Below are positions 43,366 through 54,665 of a stretch of 64,000 nucleotides of DNA, one piece after another (positions within the stretch are counted from its first letter, which is position 1; every line of letters starts with the position of its first letter). Under the pieces are notes generated by a model. That model was given only the letters and a program-made list of their open reading frames with translations, was not told the origin of the DNA and ran no database searches. The stretch covers positions 2,108,001-2,172,000 of the forward strand of contig JBAIAA010000074.1 of assembly GCA_037893245.1 (NCBI GenBank), in the 5' to 3' direction. Both the position numbers and the translations under genes were made by a program. The DNA is from Crossaster papposus (lineage: Eukaryota > Echinodermata > Asteroidea > Velatida > Solasteridae).

Positions 43366-46300
43366 TCAAGCTTGCCCGTTCACTGAGTTTAGCTGCGTCA
43401 AGTTCCAGTGCGGATAGCGGAACCTGATATCCAGTATGTTGGCCCAGCGTCTGAATAGCGTCTTCTCTGAGAGGAAGCGATGACTACCTAGCTCTAGCTC
43501 CTCCTGATGCTGTCTGTACATCTCACACTCTAACATGGACCGGCCGTAATAATGGTAAGGGGTACGGCTGTCGGGATGAAGCCTATTAATAAAAGAATTG
43601 TAAAATATAGAGAGTTATGGCAAGAGAGATTGAATGTTTTATCTAGACATCTTTGAGATTAGACACAATCTTTAAGGTGCTGCTAACTCTTTTTTGTTTG
43701 CTTATGGAACTATAAACCCCAAAAGGCCTATGCCCTTTTTGTTGAGATCCATCCTCAATCTTTCGTGAATTTGTTCAGTGGAGCGATGACCACTGCTTAA
43801 ATCCTTCAAAATCTTCTAACGATAATAAAGCAGTCCAGATGAATAATAAATAAATGTTTCAGATTTACAGTATTTAGTAAATATTTCAAAGGTTGGGTCA
43901 GAGAAACCCTGAAATTAAGAAAGGTAAATACTAGTTTGCAAAATATGAACTTTTATTTGTGTTTAGGCAGGAAATGGCCGGTATTTGCATGAAAGAGGGA
44001 GAATCTCCGGTCTAGGATCAAAATACAAGCAGATGTACAGAGTTTGAGGAAAGAAATGAGACATCAATGGCCAACCATTTTTTTAAATATTCTGGGGATG
44101 GTAAGCGGCAGCATGACTGCAAAGCATCAACTTGAAAGGGGCTATGGATCTCTATTATATACCAAATGAACTTGCTTATGTTGTGGGCTTTTCAACCATG
44201 TATATAACTCAATTTTACTTTTTTGTGACATAATGCACCTTTTTGTAGAGCCGGTCACATATAAGCATAAACCCTTTATTCTTTGAGAGTCATTGGATGA
44301 AACTATTATAAGCAATGTGCTAGCAAAAAAAAAAATTGCAGAAAAGTGTCTTGCTCCGGAACAAAATTTTGGTAAAAAGCGAAACTTGCTTAGCAAATCA
44401 GTGAAAAACCAATCTCAAGCTGGTAAGCTGTTTGTACCGAATGACTATTTTTTATATTTTGCTTAGCATCTTCCAAATCTACTTACTTGCAGTGGTTTTC
44501 GTCGGCCATACCATAGACTGTGATGCTGTCACACATCTGGATGGCTAGAAGCATTGTGAACACACCGGTAGATACCCAAGTGTTGGTCTTAACTCTGTAC
44601 AGGAAGGAAAATAATAAATGACAGCAGTTTAGAGTAAAACAAAAATCTACAAAAATCTACACATTTCTGTATTCAATTGGTCTCTCAAAGTCTTTTGCAC
44701 TTCACTACTCTTTGCAAAACCACTTTTGCCACAGTTATTAGTGCCTATATTTCAATTTCCTTTGAGGTAATCTTCTGTGGATTATTAAAAATAGCCCTCA
44801 AAATCCCTGCACAATTCTTGTTGTGTTAAAGGTATAATACACCATTTGCACATTCCGAAAATATTTACTACCGAAATATTAAGAAATATCTTACTTATTT
44901 TAAAGTAAATAATGATTCTAGGCATCCAACAAAATCGCCAAAAAACAATAACAACATAAGAATAACTGTCAAACGACAGTTGAAAACAAATGCTATTTTT
45001 CCTGCTTTTCTCGCTATCCATAATTGTAAAACTTCAGAGATTTACTATAAAAGACAACCCCCCAAATCCACCCATTGCTGATAATTCTATCAATTACCAA
45101 TGGTGTATTCGACCTTTAAGCTAGCAAATTTGGTTACGCATATCTTTTTTTTTTGGTGTAGCGCTTCTTTCCTCGCCTTCCACCGCTATGACCCGGGTTC
45201 AAATCCCGCCTGGCCCCATTATGTGGATTGGGTTTTCAGTCCCTGCCTGATTCCGTGGGTTTTCATCAGATTATTCTTCTGGGGTTTTTCCACCTCTAAA
45301 ACTGAACTTCTTCTCATTGTCTTGAATGTTTTTTCTCCTCAGCCTTGCGAGCTACTAGGGATCCTTGGTTTCAAAAACCAGACAAAATTAATAATAATAT
45401 TTAATTGTGCAGTGACTTTAGTGTGACAGTTACTTTAACACTTTATATTCCCTTACCTGAAACTGACTTGCAAGGTTTTAAAAGGTTTCCCATATGGTTC
45501 TAAATTAGCTTCCAACTTTAATATAAGCACTTGCATACAATGACAAACTAGCATGATAGTATGACAGCTGCCAGAATTTACTTAAAGGTAGGATACACCA
45601 TTTGCAGATATCGAAAATATTTACTACCAAATTATTAAGAAATATCTGACTCATCTAAAAGTAAATAATGACTCTAGGCATCCAGCAAAATGATTGCGCT
45701 AGATATCCTGTAATTATTCTGAAAAATAGAATTTTATAAAAAAAAAATCGCAATCGCCGGACAGCGATCGCAAAAACACACAAAAAACATCAGAATAACT
45801 GCTCAACGCCGGTTGAAAACAAACGCTGTTTTTCATGCTTTTCTCGGCATCCATGATTGTAAAACTTAGGACTGGTCAGTAATACGATATTTACTATAAA
45901 ATACAACCCCCCAAATCTACCCATTCCTGATAATTCAAGCAATTACCAATGGTGTATCCTACCTTCACATGATCCACCCATTCCTGATAATTCAAGCAAT
46001 TACCAATGGTGTATCCTACCTTCACATCTACCCATTCCTGATAATTCAAGCAATTACCAATGGTGTATCCTACCTTCACATCCACCTATTCTTGATAATT
46101 CAAGCAATTATCAATGGTGTATCCTAACTTTAAGAACATCATGTCTTTTTCGCAATCATGCCAATGCAAATCATAGGGGAACACACCTGTCGATACCCAG
46201 CTCGTCTTCAAACAATGCTGCCACTTTAGTCTCTCCCTTGTTCCTCATGGAGTAGAACTGGATAGGGGTGTGTTGGTAGGTCTTGAGCATCTGTCTCAGC

Positions 46301-48962
46301 ATGTAGGTGGGTCGTCCCATGTGATGAGGGTTCTCGGTTCCCCACACTAACACCTGTAATAAGGGTGATGCAATAATTGAAAAATTATGCATTCTCTAAT
46401 AATAATAAAAATAATAATGGCATTTATAAAGCGTATTTTTTCGAAGGTTTCAATGCGCTTGAGAACAACTCCACGTAAGCAGAAAATGATGAAATTGCAA
46501 AATGAAGGATGAGAGCAAACCTAGGATGAAAACAGATATGATTTGAGTTTACGTTTAAACTGGTGAACAGAGTTACAGTGACAAATGAGAGGTATTGAGT
46601 TCCAGTATCTGGGTCCAGCCACAGAGAAAGCCTTATCACCTGCATGTTTGAATGTGCGTTCTACCTTTAAGTTATGCTCCGAGCGGAGACCACGTCGGTT
46701 GGGCATACTGAGGTCAAGTGAATATATTATGTATTATGGATGCGTACCTGATACTAGTGCCTTGTACATATTCACAGCTGTTTTGAAGATGATGCGTTTT
46801 TGAACAGGTAGCCAGTGTAATTGCCGAAGAAGTGATGATGCATAACAATGTTTAGGTTGTGCAAGTGTGATACGGACAGCATTGTTTTGAAGCTTTTGTA
46901 GGCGACAGATATCCGATTGGCGAAGAGGAAGGAAATATTACACGCTTCTCTTTTATTTTGTGAGAGTGACTAAAAGTTGTTTCTGAGTTGCTACTTTTCT
47001 ATTAAAAAAAGATTCAAAGCATTTTCAAACATACTTTGCCCGCGACTTTAGGATCTTTTTCACTCTACACATAGTTTTAAAGGCCCATCAAAAAGTTTAA
47101 ACATCTGACTAAATCATTATGTTGGACCCCCCCCCCCCCCCCCCCCCCCTTTCACATTCATTAAGAAAATCCATTTCTTCCATGGCCAGAAAATTGCCTG
47201 CTTAAGGACAATACAGAGCCACTTTTATTTTAACCCAAAATTTCAAAACCTTCTGGATCATTATGTTCAACTCCGCCAAATTTTTCAATGGCTGGGTAAA
47301 GTAATTGAGGAAAACTATCCTGCTTAAGGACAATACAGGAGCATACAACAAAATTTGTTTTGTTTTGACATTTTGTGATTTTAAATCTTTTCTTTTCTTT
47401 TCTCTGTGGCCCTAAATTAAATTTGAATTTTGATTATTGTCAATAATATTCTGGTTTTGTTTTAATTCATAGAATTAATATTTATGTAACCAGGGCCCGT
47501 TTATTTAAACTAATAAACCACCCTGTTAAAATAAAACAGCAAATAAATTAATATTTTAAAATTTGGCAGGCCAACGGTAGTTAGAAAAAATCTTTGTATT
47601 GTGACAAAGACTTTGTGAAAAATTTAAAAGCAAGTCGAGAATAAAAAGGATCCAGAAAAATCTAACCAATCTTACCATGTCGGTCTTGCCTCTGCCAATG
47701 AGGTGAGCATCCTTGAGGAATGACAAGGATTTGAAGCACACCACCCTCAGCGTTGTCTTGCGACCTACGTCCACCGAGTAGCCCACGGTGGGGGCGTCGT
47801 TCATACGGATCACGCAGGCCGACTGGTCAATCTCGCTGCCCGCAAATTTATTGAGGAGCTGGCCTGAGCTGACCACCACGGAGCAGTTGGTGCAGCGGTG
47901 GTCAAACGGCTGAAGAGGCAAAAACAACAACAACACAATTCTGAATTGAATGAACACTGACAGTGTACAGATTGTTTGGATTAGATGCGCAGATCATAAT
48001 GTTCATTTTCAGGGGTCGTTATTTCGCCCCGTCCATCAAAAAGTAAAATCACTAAATCTTTTACCAGTAGGCTATAACTTCTTTTATAACAAAAGAGGCT
48101 TTTTTCCCCAAGTGTCTTCATAAAACTCTAACCTCTTATGAACTTCCAAGTCTGGTAAAGTGGTTCAATATTGTATGTGGGACCAAGAAAACAAGATAAC
48201 GCTTGGTTCAGACAGGCGTTCCACAGTCGCGCCGAACTAAATGAGTGAATTGAGTTCGACGTCTGAAACGAATAAGGGCAACAAGGCGCGCCAGACGGCG
48301 AACGATCGACTGCTGGAGTTGTTAAAGCGACTCAGGAGCGACTTGATTTAAATTTGGGTCGGCGCGACTGTGGAACGCCTGTCTGAACCCAGCGTAAGAC
48401 TACAATATCAGGCATGGCCCAGTGGATAGACTACTCGCCCCATAATTCAAAGGTGGTGTACGAGTCCCATTGCGGCCAACGTGTTGTGCCCTTGAGTAAG
48501 GCACTTTACCTCAATTACTCCTCTCCACCCAGGTGTATAAATGGGTACCGGCTTAATTTAAGGCAGATGGGAAAGTAACAGACTCGCGCTGTGGGGGGAG
48601 GTGTAATGATTCTCCCAAAGCAACATCGCATAGCGGAGTCTGTCCCAATCGCTTTGAAAGAGAGAAGGCACTTTGACCTTTGACCTGTGAACACAGGCCA
48701 TCTCCTCCTTATTGGACATGACAACAATTGAGCAAATCTACCAAGTCCAAGTTTAGAAACTGAGAGAACTCACCTCTTTTGAGTGCACACCGATGTATTC
48801 ATCTGTAATCTCTTTGGCCAGTTTTAACAGCTTGTTCTTGTTCAGCGGTTGTTTTGGGCGAGTACCTAGTATCCTCCTAGCTGGTGAATGCAGGTTATCC
48901 CAACTGGCGTAGAATGTCACCAGTAGCGTAATGAATAACGAGTACAGGAGCAAGTACTTCAT
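43366..48962 (-). CDS. ST6GALNAC: ST6GALNAC3/5/6-like sialyltransferase (complete, five coding exons)
   Basis: Coding exons on the minus strand: 48774-48962, 47676-47909, 46187-46353, 44487-44594, 43366-43582; all joins keep frame and give 304 aa. It is a type II Golgi enzyme of family GT29 that moves sialic acid from CMP-sialic acid in alpha-2,6 linkage to GalNAc on glycoproteins or glycolipids. Residues 3-21 form the signal anchor (YLLLYSLFITLLVTFYASW). Sialyl motif L spans about 69-125 (CTNCSVVVSSGQLL, IDQSACVIRMNDAPTVGY, DVGRKTT), motif S about 204-226 (VSTGVFTMLLA, CDSITVYGM), motif III is YHYYG with H243, and motif VS is H267-x4-E272. The start codon lies directly after an acceptor, so a 5' UTR exon exists upstream. 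Length equals ST6GALNAC3 (305 aa). The exact paralogue is uncertain. Confidence 0.9.
44148..44263 (+). mobile_element. MITE family D, 3' fragment
   Basis: Matches the right part of 33825-34257: tctctattatataccaaatg, gtgggcttttcaaccatgta, tttttgtagagccggtcaca. In the sialyltransferase intron 4. Confidence 0.8.
44830..45115 (+). mobile_element. TTAA-flanked MITE, family A, copy 4
   Basis: TTAA at 44826-44829 and 45116-45119. It is shorter than the other copies (286 bases) through loss of the central hairpin region. Confidence 0.85.
45150..45420 (+). mobile_element. tRNA-derived SINE, copy 2
   Basis: Begins tttggtgtagcgcttctttc and has a clear B-box cgggttcaaatcccgcc, then gtggattgggttttcagtcc and cctgattccgtgggttttca. 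The first copy lies at the window start. In the sialyltransferase intron 3. Confidence 0.7.
45586..46129 (+). mobile_element. TTAA-flanked MITE, family A, copy 5, with amplified 3' end
   Basis: TTAA at 45582-45585 and 46130-46133. After the normal end at about 45965 the last 55-60 bases (cccattcctgataattcaag, caattaccaatggtgtatcc) repeat three more times before the outer TTAA. It lies in intron 3, 58 bases downstream of exon 3 on the minus strand. Confidence 0.9.
46395..46950 (-). mobile_element. CR1/L2-like LINE 3' end
   Basis: On the minus strand the translation shows two reverse transcriptase C-terminal hallmarks: LQKLQNNAVRIT with LLRQLHWLPVQKRI, then (in another frame because of decay) FKHAGDKAFSVAGPRYWNSI with FKRKLKSYLF. 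It ends in a (tta)n-type tail at 46398-46420. It is truncated 5' and frame-broken, so it is dead. It lies in the sialyltransferase intron 2. Confidence 0.85.
47128..47151 (+). repeat. poly-C tract
   Basis: About 23 C bases, in the sialyltransferase intron 2; it reads as poly-G in that transcript. Confidence 0.9.
48200..48394. mobile_element. PIF/Harbinger-like MITE
   Basis: Inverted repeats of about 35 bases (cgcttggttcagacaggcgt and on, mirrored by acgcctgtctgaacccagcg) are flanked by TAA (48197-48199 and 48395-48397). A three-base TWA duplication fits PIF/Harbinger. No coding capacity. In the sialyltransferase intron 1. Confidence 0.75.
48412..48690 (+). mobile_element. Deu-like SINE, copy 3, with tRNA-like head
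   Basis: A-box-like tggcccagtggatagactac and B-box-like ggtgtacgagtccc open it, followed by gtaaggcactttacctcaat and ccacccaggtgtataaatgg, the core shared with 13167-13449 and 32336-32590. It is the only copy here with its tRNA-derived 5' end. Confidence 0.75.
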
Positions 48963-49013
48963 CTGCAGAATAAAAACAAAAAATAAAAACTGATTCTGTC
49001 CGTTCCAAACCAA

Positions 49014-50064
49014 GACTATGTCTTTGTTCTGAGTGATGGTAAGTTTCAGGTTAGGCCATTAAACATTTATTTTTGGGATTCCATCACCAATATAAGCAGG
49101 AATTTATTCGGGAGTTAAGGAGGGCTAAAAACAAAATTGCCGTATGTTCGCTAAGCAATTTATTTTCTGTGCTTAGCATTCTTTTATGCTTCACAGTAAC
49201 ATATATTCTTACCCATGATCTAGGTAGTGTTATTCCACTGACAAAGCACATGCTTGCTGGGTGATCCTGCCCACTCATTGTTGTTCATCAGTTGTTGTCG
49301 TGTTTGCCATGTGGTGTGGTGGCAAATGCAGCCCTATCCGACTATCCTGAATCAGTGAATGAGAGGAAAAGAATAAAAATAATCCCTCAAACAATTAAGT
49401 TCCAATCTTAAATTAAAGACTTATGCTCATACAGTAGGGGGTACATGCTGATATTTTACCACGATTCAACTCGATACTGCTGACATGATTGCCCGACTTC
49501 GACTCGAGCTTGTTTACTTTTTGCGCCGCGTGTCTACGCTACACAGCGCCCTCAAGAGATTGTAAACGTTTGTACGTGGGAAGAGAAAAAAGAAGTGGGG
49601 GGGGGGGGGGGGGGGGGGTGGTGGAGGAAACACTTTTGCAGGGTGCCGGTGGCAGAACACTTTTATGTAAATAAGTAACCGTAACGCCGGCAATCGTGCG
49701 CGCGTTTACAGATTAGCACTTATGGGGTACCGGGAACAAAAGGGCAACGATGAGACAATGGTCCCCCACAATCCTGTCTTTAGAAATAAAGTACCCCGCA
49801 GGTTAACGCTGTGTATTTCGAGATTGCTAAGGAGAAAGAGGAAAACCAAATGAGGGAAGTAAAGTCGAACTATATAGAGTTACCCCACAACCAATGGCTG
49901 CCAAATGTGGATATTTTTTCCGTAATGCCGGATATAGATAGGCCCCACTAACCCCACATATTTAATTATACCATGGAGGAATAAGAGCAGCTCTTATTCC
50001 TCCATGATTATACACACTATACACCAGCAACCGTGGACCCTATATGATTGTCTCGATCACTATA
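49014..50064. other. 5' flank of the sialyltransferase gene
   Basis: The noncoding first exon and promoter of the sialyltransferase should lie here or further up. A poly-G run of about 20 bases is at 49598-49618. A 36-base perfect palindrome is at 49973-50008. No coding exon is recognised. Confidence 0.4.
49973..50008. repeat. perfect palindrome, 18-base arms
   Basis: The sequence catggaggaataagagca is directly followed by its reverse complement, giving a loop-free inverted repeat. Confidence 0.9.
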
Positions 50065-50296
50065 GGGCCAAATTCACGGCACTGCTCTTACTAGCTAAGC
50101 ACAAAAGCTTAGTACCAAAAAGTCTTGCACAATAATAATGGGTTGGCGGCCCAAACTCCATGTGCTTTTCATGCTTAGCGAAAACCAGCTGATTATCAGT
50201 CAGATACATCACCTGAACATTTGGTCTGTAACCCTGTTTTTGACAAGGAAAATGTTCATGCTAAGCAAAGTTTTGTGCTTAGCAGAAATTGGCCCC
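50065..50296. mobile_element. foldback MITE, family C, copy 2
   Basis: Ends gggccaaattcacggcact and agcagaaattggcccc; interior aaactccatgtgcttttcat and catgctaagcaaag as in the RAB30 intron copy. The word ctata borders both ends, a possible target duplication. Confidence 0.8.
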
Positions 50297-50462
50297 AGCT
50301 ATATCTTGTTTAACTTTTTAGGAAGGCCTGAGGTTTTGTACACCTTTTGTGGACGCGGTTGGTCAATCGTGGAATTGTTATGCCCTAACCCAATGTACGC
50401 GCAATGCTTGTTCAGTTGTACAAGAAGTAAGTTGGCACGGCGGCGGGCCGGGAACTAAAAAG

Positions 50463-50561
50463 GACCGTACGGATCCAGACTCCCACGATCGGAGCCAGAG
50501 GCGCGTACGTCACGTACGTATACGCGCCTCTGGCTCCGATCGTGGGAGTCTAATTACGGTC
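50463..50561. repeat. GC-rich long hairpin
   Basis: Arms of 33 bases (agactcccacgatcggagcc, agaggcgcgtac) are mirrored after a nine-base loop of cgtac words; outer gaccgta and tacggtc also pair. The composition is far richer in CpG than its surroundings. Confidence 0.9.
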
Positions 50562-51595
50562 GAGAGCGATTATATCGGCCGACGAAACGATCCCCGCCCC
50601 CTTTAGCCCGGAAACATCCGCGAAATTGAAAGAAATCATCAAGTTTCTAATCGGGAAACGGTACTCCGTACCAATTACCCGACAGCGCGCATCTATAGTT
50701 AACATTAAGGCTGGACGCGGGTGAGGTATGGTACTAACTCAACCAGTAGGGCCTAGTGTTTTTCTAACTTATGGGAGGGGGGAGGGGGGGGGGGGGTGTC
50801 AGTAATTTTGTACAACCATTTTCCTCCGTCGAGCATGCGTTTTACCTTAACATTTCCCGTTTCACCCGGGTATAAATACATGTAACTCTATTGACGATGT
50901 GCCCTCTGACGTCACGTGTTTACATCTGTATTCAAATGTGCTCGTCAATATGCGCACACATCGTGTTTTGCATAAAATTTGGTTGAGGAGTGACGCCACA
51001 GGTCAGACCAATTAACTTTGAATTATGTGACCTCTGATGTCGCCTCTTAACCAAATTTATGTAAAACACGATGCATGCGCATATTGACGGGCACATTTGA
51101 ATATACATGTACTGTAAACAGAGGGCACATTGTGTTTGCTGTATTGAGTTATTGCGCACAAATCATTTTATATTTTGAGAAGAGGTTCCGTGCATCCAAC
51201 TTAATTTAATTGTTTCCGTGTATCTTCGAAGGAATGTGCACCCGCTCCCCAAATCAAACACTGACACCTTTCATTACACCCGTACTTTTGTTCGCTATAA
51301 TCCACTGGGGCCTCAAAAATAAAGAGAGAAAAACTGAGAGGATGATGACTTTGATGTTAATTATTTCATGTCCAGCTCTATGACAACTCAAACGAGACAC
51401 CATTGAAATTATTCAAAGAATAATGCAGTCGATTTTAGAGAAATTTCATAATTTCTATATGACGTCATTGGGGTGCATGCAAGGTTTATACTGGCACAGT
51501 AAATCTGTAATAAATCAATAGGAGGGTTATGGAAAGGGCAACCGACATTAGCCAAGCTACATCTAGGCCTAATGTGCCCGTGTGCCATAGCCCGT

Positions 51596-52247
51596 ATACA
51601 GGGTGGTTAACCCACAAAAATGCAACAAAGTATAACCATGGAGCATTAAACTAGCTCCGTGGTATAACACAGATATAAAAATAAAGATGCTGTGGTTTAT
51701 AAGATACATCTTTCCACTTTAAAATGAGACATCAAACGTCAACGTACATCTGACAATGTTGAACACAGTTTTGAATATTTATTTATTTATTTAACTACTA
51801 GACTACCAACAGCGGAGGAATTTTCCGATATGGTCAAATTGTATGGACCATGGGGCCAAGCTTTTCGATTGTGTTTGGATACTGTGCAAGTGTAGACTTG
51901 AAATCAAGTCGTTAATACTTTTGTCTTTGTCCGTGCAGGCGCCACCGAAATAAACCAGAGTGGGCATGGTGGCTCAGCGCTGGTTCATTTCAGTGGCGAC
52001 TTGATTTCAAGTCTACATTTGCACAGTATCCAAACAAAATCGAAACACTTGGTCCCATGGTCAATTTGATCCCTCATGGAAAATTATTCATAACTCTGTC
52101 AAACATTGTCAAATTTGGACCTTTAATGTCCCATTTTAGTGGAAATCATATCTTTGAAACCATACCTATATTATCGATGTTAGTTATACATTCACTACGT
52201 GTGGTATTCTGTTATATTGGGTTGCATTTTTGTATACACCCTGTATA
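51596..52247. mobile_element. large foldback element with tacagggtg ends
   Basis: Inverted ends tatacagggtg and caccctgtata. Arms of roughly 300 bases pair imperfectly (gacatcaaacg versus ggacattaaagg side) and very well near the centre (ttggatactgtgcaagtgta, gacttgaaatcaagtcg). The ends resemble mariner-type elements with TA borders. No transposase is seen. Confidence 0.75.
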
Positions 52248-52544
52248 TACTTAAGGTTCACTGTAACGCAATTTTCCTTCGTAATCGGATATAGAGTTTC
52301 TCCAATTAGAGCTCGTTTCCCGCGTAAATTTACACCACGTGCTTTTCTCCGTTGTGATAATAAAACAAACCTACAACCTCCGAGCCTTCTTCAGTTTCAC
52401 TACAATTGACACAGCAGTGCACACTGCACACTTTATATTGGTGATAATTGGGTCCAACTGTCTTTTTCCTGGACAATCGAAGATTTTGTTTTTAGCAACG
52501 TTCAAGATATTTACTCGCCCGTCGTCAAGAGAACAATATGCAAG

Positions 52545-52790
52545 CAGGGGCCAATTTCATAGAGCTGCTAAGCACAAAAATTTGCTTAGCATGACAATTT
52601 GTCCTTGGCAAAAACAAGGTTACCGACCAAATTTTCACCTGATCTTTATTGTTTTGGATTGATAATTGACTTTTTTTGCTTAGTTTGAAAAACACGTATA
52701 ATTTTGGCTGGTAACCTGTTTTTAATGAGCAAGACTTTTTTTGTGCTAAGCAATTTTTTTTGCTTAGCAGCTCTATGAAATTGGCCCCTG
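52545..52790. mobile_element. foldback MITE, family C, copy 3
   Basis: The best preserved copy: caggggccaatttcatagag and tagagctgctaagcacaaaa are mirrored by gcttagcagctctatgaaat and aattggcccctg. Confidence 0.9.
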
Positions 52791-53692
52791 ATTACGGCTT
52801 TACTAGTTTCTGATTATATTGATTCGTTTTGGCATGCTCTTATTTTAAAGAAAATAATAAAAGAAGTCAAAAAATGCGTCTCGGAGACGCATTAAAACAA
52901 AATCCATCAGTAGAATATTATTTTCTCATGCAGAGTAAAGCATTCACAGAGCTAAAACCTCGTCAGCTTTAATTGTCAAGCGCCATTCTTTAGATTTTGA
53001 AAACTATTGTTGCTTCAAACGATACAAAATGCGCAACCGACAAATGGTATACTATATAAACTTAAAGACAAACACTTTTTAAATGTACTCAGCCGGGAAT
53101 AAACGTTCTCCGTAAACTTGGGAAATTAAAACATCTCACTAAAGATTTGAGTAGTACCCTTTCAGTTACGCAAAAAAACATTTGTCTTTATTATCAGCAT
53201 CATTAAGTTTCTATGGTTGAAGCGCGATTACATTGACCGCCTTTTTCTCAAGCTTTTTACCGCCGCCACAGCTAACCGTTTCGCCTGCTCATCCCAGTTG
53301 AGCCACCTCGCCGGCCCATGTCATGGGAAGGATGGAGAAATTCAAGACGGGAACATGATCGCCATATCATGTCACTCCAGATCTTTAGGCTACTCCCGGG
53401 TAGTTGCATTGTCGCTATTGTTTTATTAACAATTTGAAGAAGATAAGAGAAAAAAATAAAAATACGACAGAGTCGGGACAAAACCGAGAACATGGCTGTG
53501 TCGTGTCATCGAGCTGTGCGCTTAACTAGGTCTGCGTTGAAGCGTTCGTTGACAACTGGCAATTTTCGCGTTCATTGAGAAGTGCGTACAAGACAGCGTT
53601 TATCAAAAGTATATAGCCTACCTTACCAAAAGAGAAACATCGTTCAAAAAAATGACTTCTCAAGCAATAAAACCTAATATTATATATCAATA
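52791..53692. other. intergenic DNA without recognised genes
   Basis: Short frames with no domain; mixed composition. Nothing I can name. Confidence 0.4.
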
Positions 53693-54163
53693 TTGCTCAT
53701 AAGACATAATTTAGACGGATGTAAAACTGAAAAAAAGTGGTTAACTTTGTCCATGGAGAATATTTTTCTTTTCTCCAGGCTTCGTCTAAGCTTAAGACTT
53801 GACCCCCCACTGTCGAAATACGGTACAGCTGGAAGTCCAGAGGCGCAGGAAAAATCGAAGGATGCAACAACTTTGTTTAGTCAGTTGATGCGTCCCGAGC
53901 ACCTGCTTGACTCCGGCGCCTTACTCAGCGGCCAGGTCGGTCATGAATATGTGCCAGCCGAAAATCGTCGTCTCGGGGCTGGCGTGTCCCCGGGCAGCTA
54001 TCGGCTGGTGAATGGACAGTATACCTCGGATAGGCGACAGGTTTGGGGAGCGCTGACCGACCGCGGCACATCTCTACTGCCGAGACTAACGGTCTCACTT
54101 TCCCAGTGCGCTAACTTCTTCGGTGGAATTGCTTCAATACGCGCATGCGGCGGATACAATTAG
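53693..54163 (+). other. unrecognised open frame of 156 codons
   Basis: A frame with RLDPPLSKYGTAGSPEAQEK and PENRRLGAGVSPGSYRL-like composition follows an acceptor-like ttttcttttctccag at 53765-53778. I recognise no domain. An inverted repeat (aagttagc near 54110 and 54194) overlaps its end. It may be a terminal exon, a first exon or chance; I would not count it as a gene without transcript support. Confidence 0.2.
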
Positions 54164-54499
54164 TAAGTTTATCCGCTAAATTTCGGTCGGAGAAGTTAGC
54201 ACACGGGAAGACCGTTACACCTATACCACAGTGCTTTTATTCGTGTCGGACTTTTTGAGAAAAAAACACTGGTTTTTGTTACCGGAGGCTTGATATAAGA
54301 ACGGCTGCCGTGCGGAGAATAATTAGGGTTCTTTTATCTGTGGTTGTGGAACTACATAAAGCACCATGGAGATTGGAGAATGTGAAGGGGTGGTGGGAGG
54401 GGCGAGTGGGGTGCCGGGCGGCGATTTTTTTCCCCCCAAACGACATCGCCATAGAACTGGTTTTTAGCGCATCTGATTGGCTATCTGTTACGTCATGGT

Positions 54500-54665
54500 A
54501 GTAAATTGTACTCTTATTGTAAATTGTAAATTTATTGACCCTAGGATTCTCAACTTATTGACCCTAGGACTCTGGGTTATATTGACCCTAGGACTCTCAA
54601 CTTATTGACCCTAACCCTAACCCTAACCATAACCCTTTTTTACCCTAGGACTCTGGGCTTTTGTT
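54500..54665 (+). repeat. tandem ttgaccctaggactctcaac units with telomere-like core
   Basis: Several 25-30 base units (attgaccctaggactct with caactt or gggtta) contain three consecutive ccctaa words at 54609-54628. It is an interstitial telomere-like array. Confidence 0.85.
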
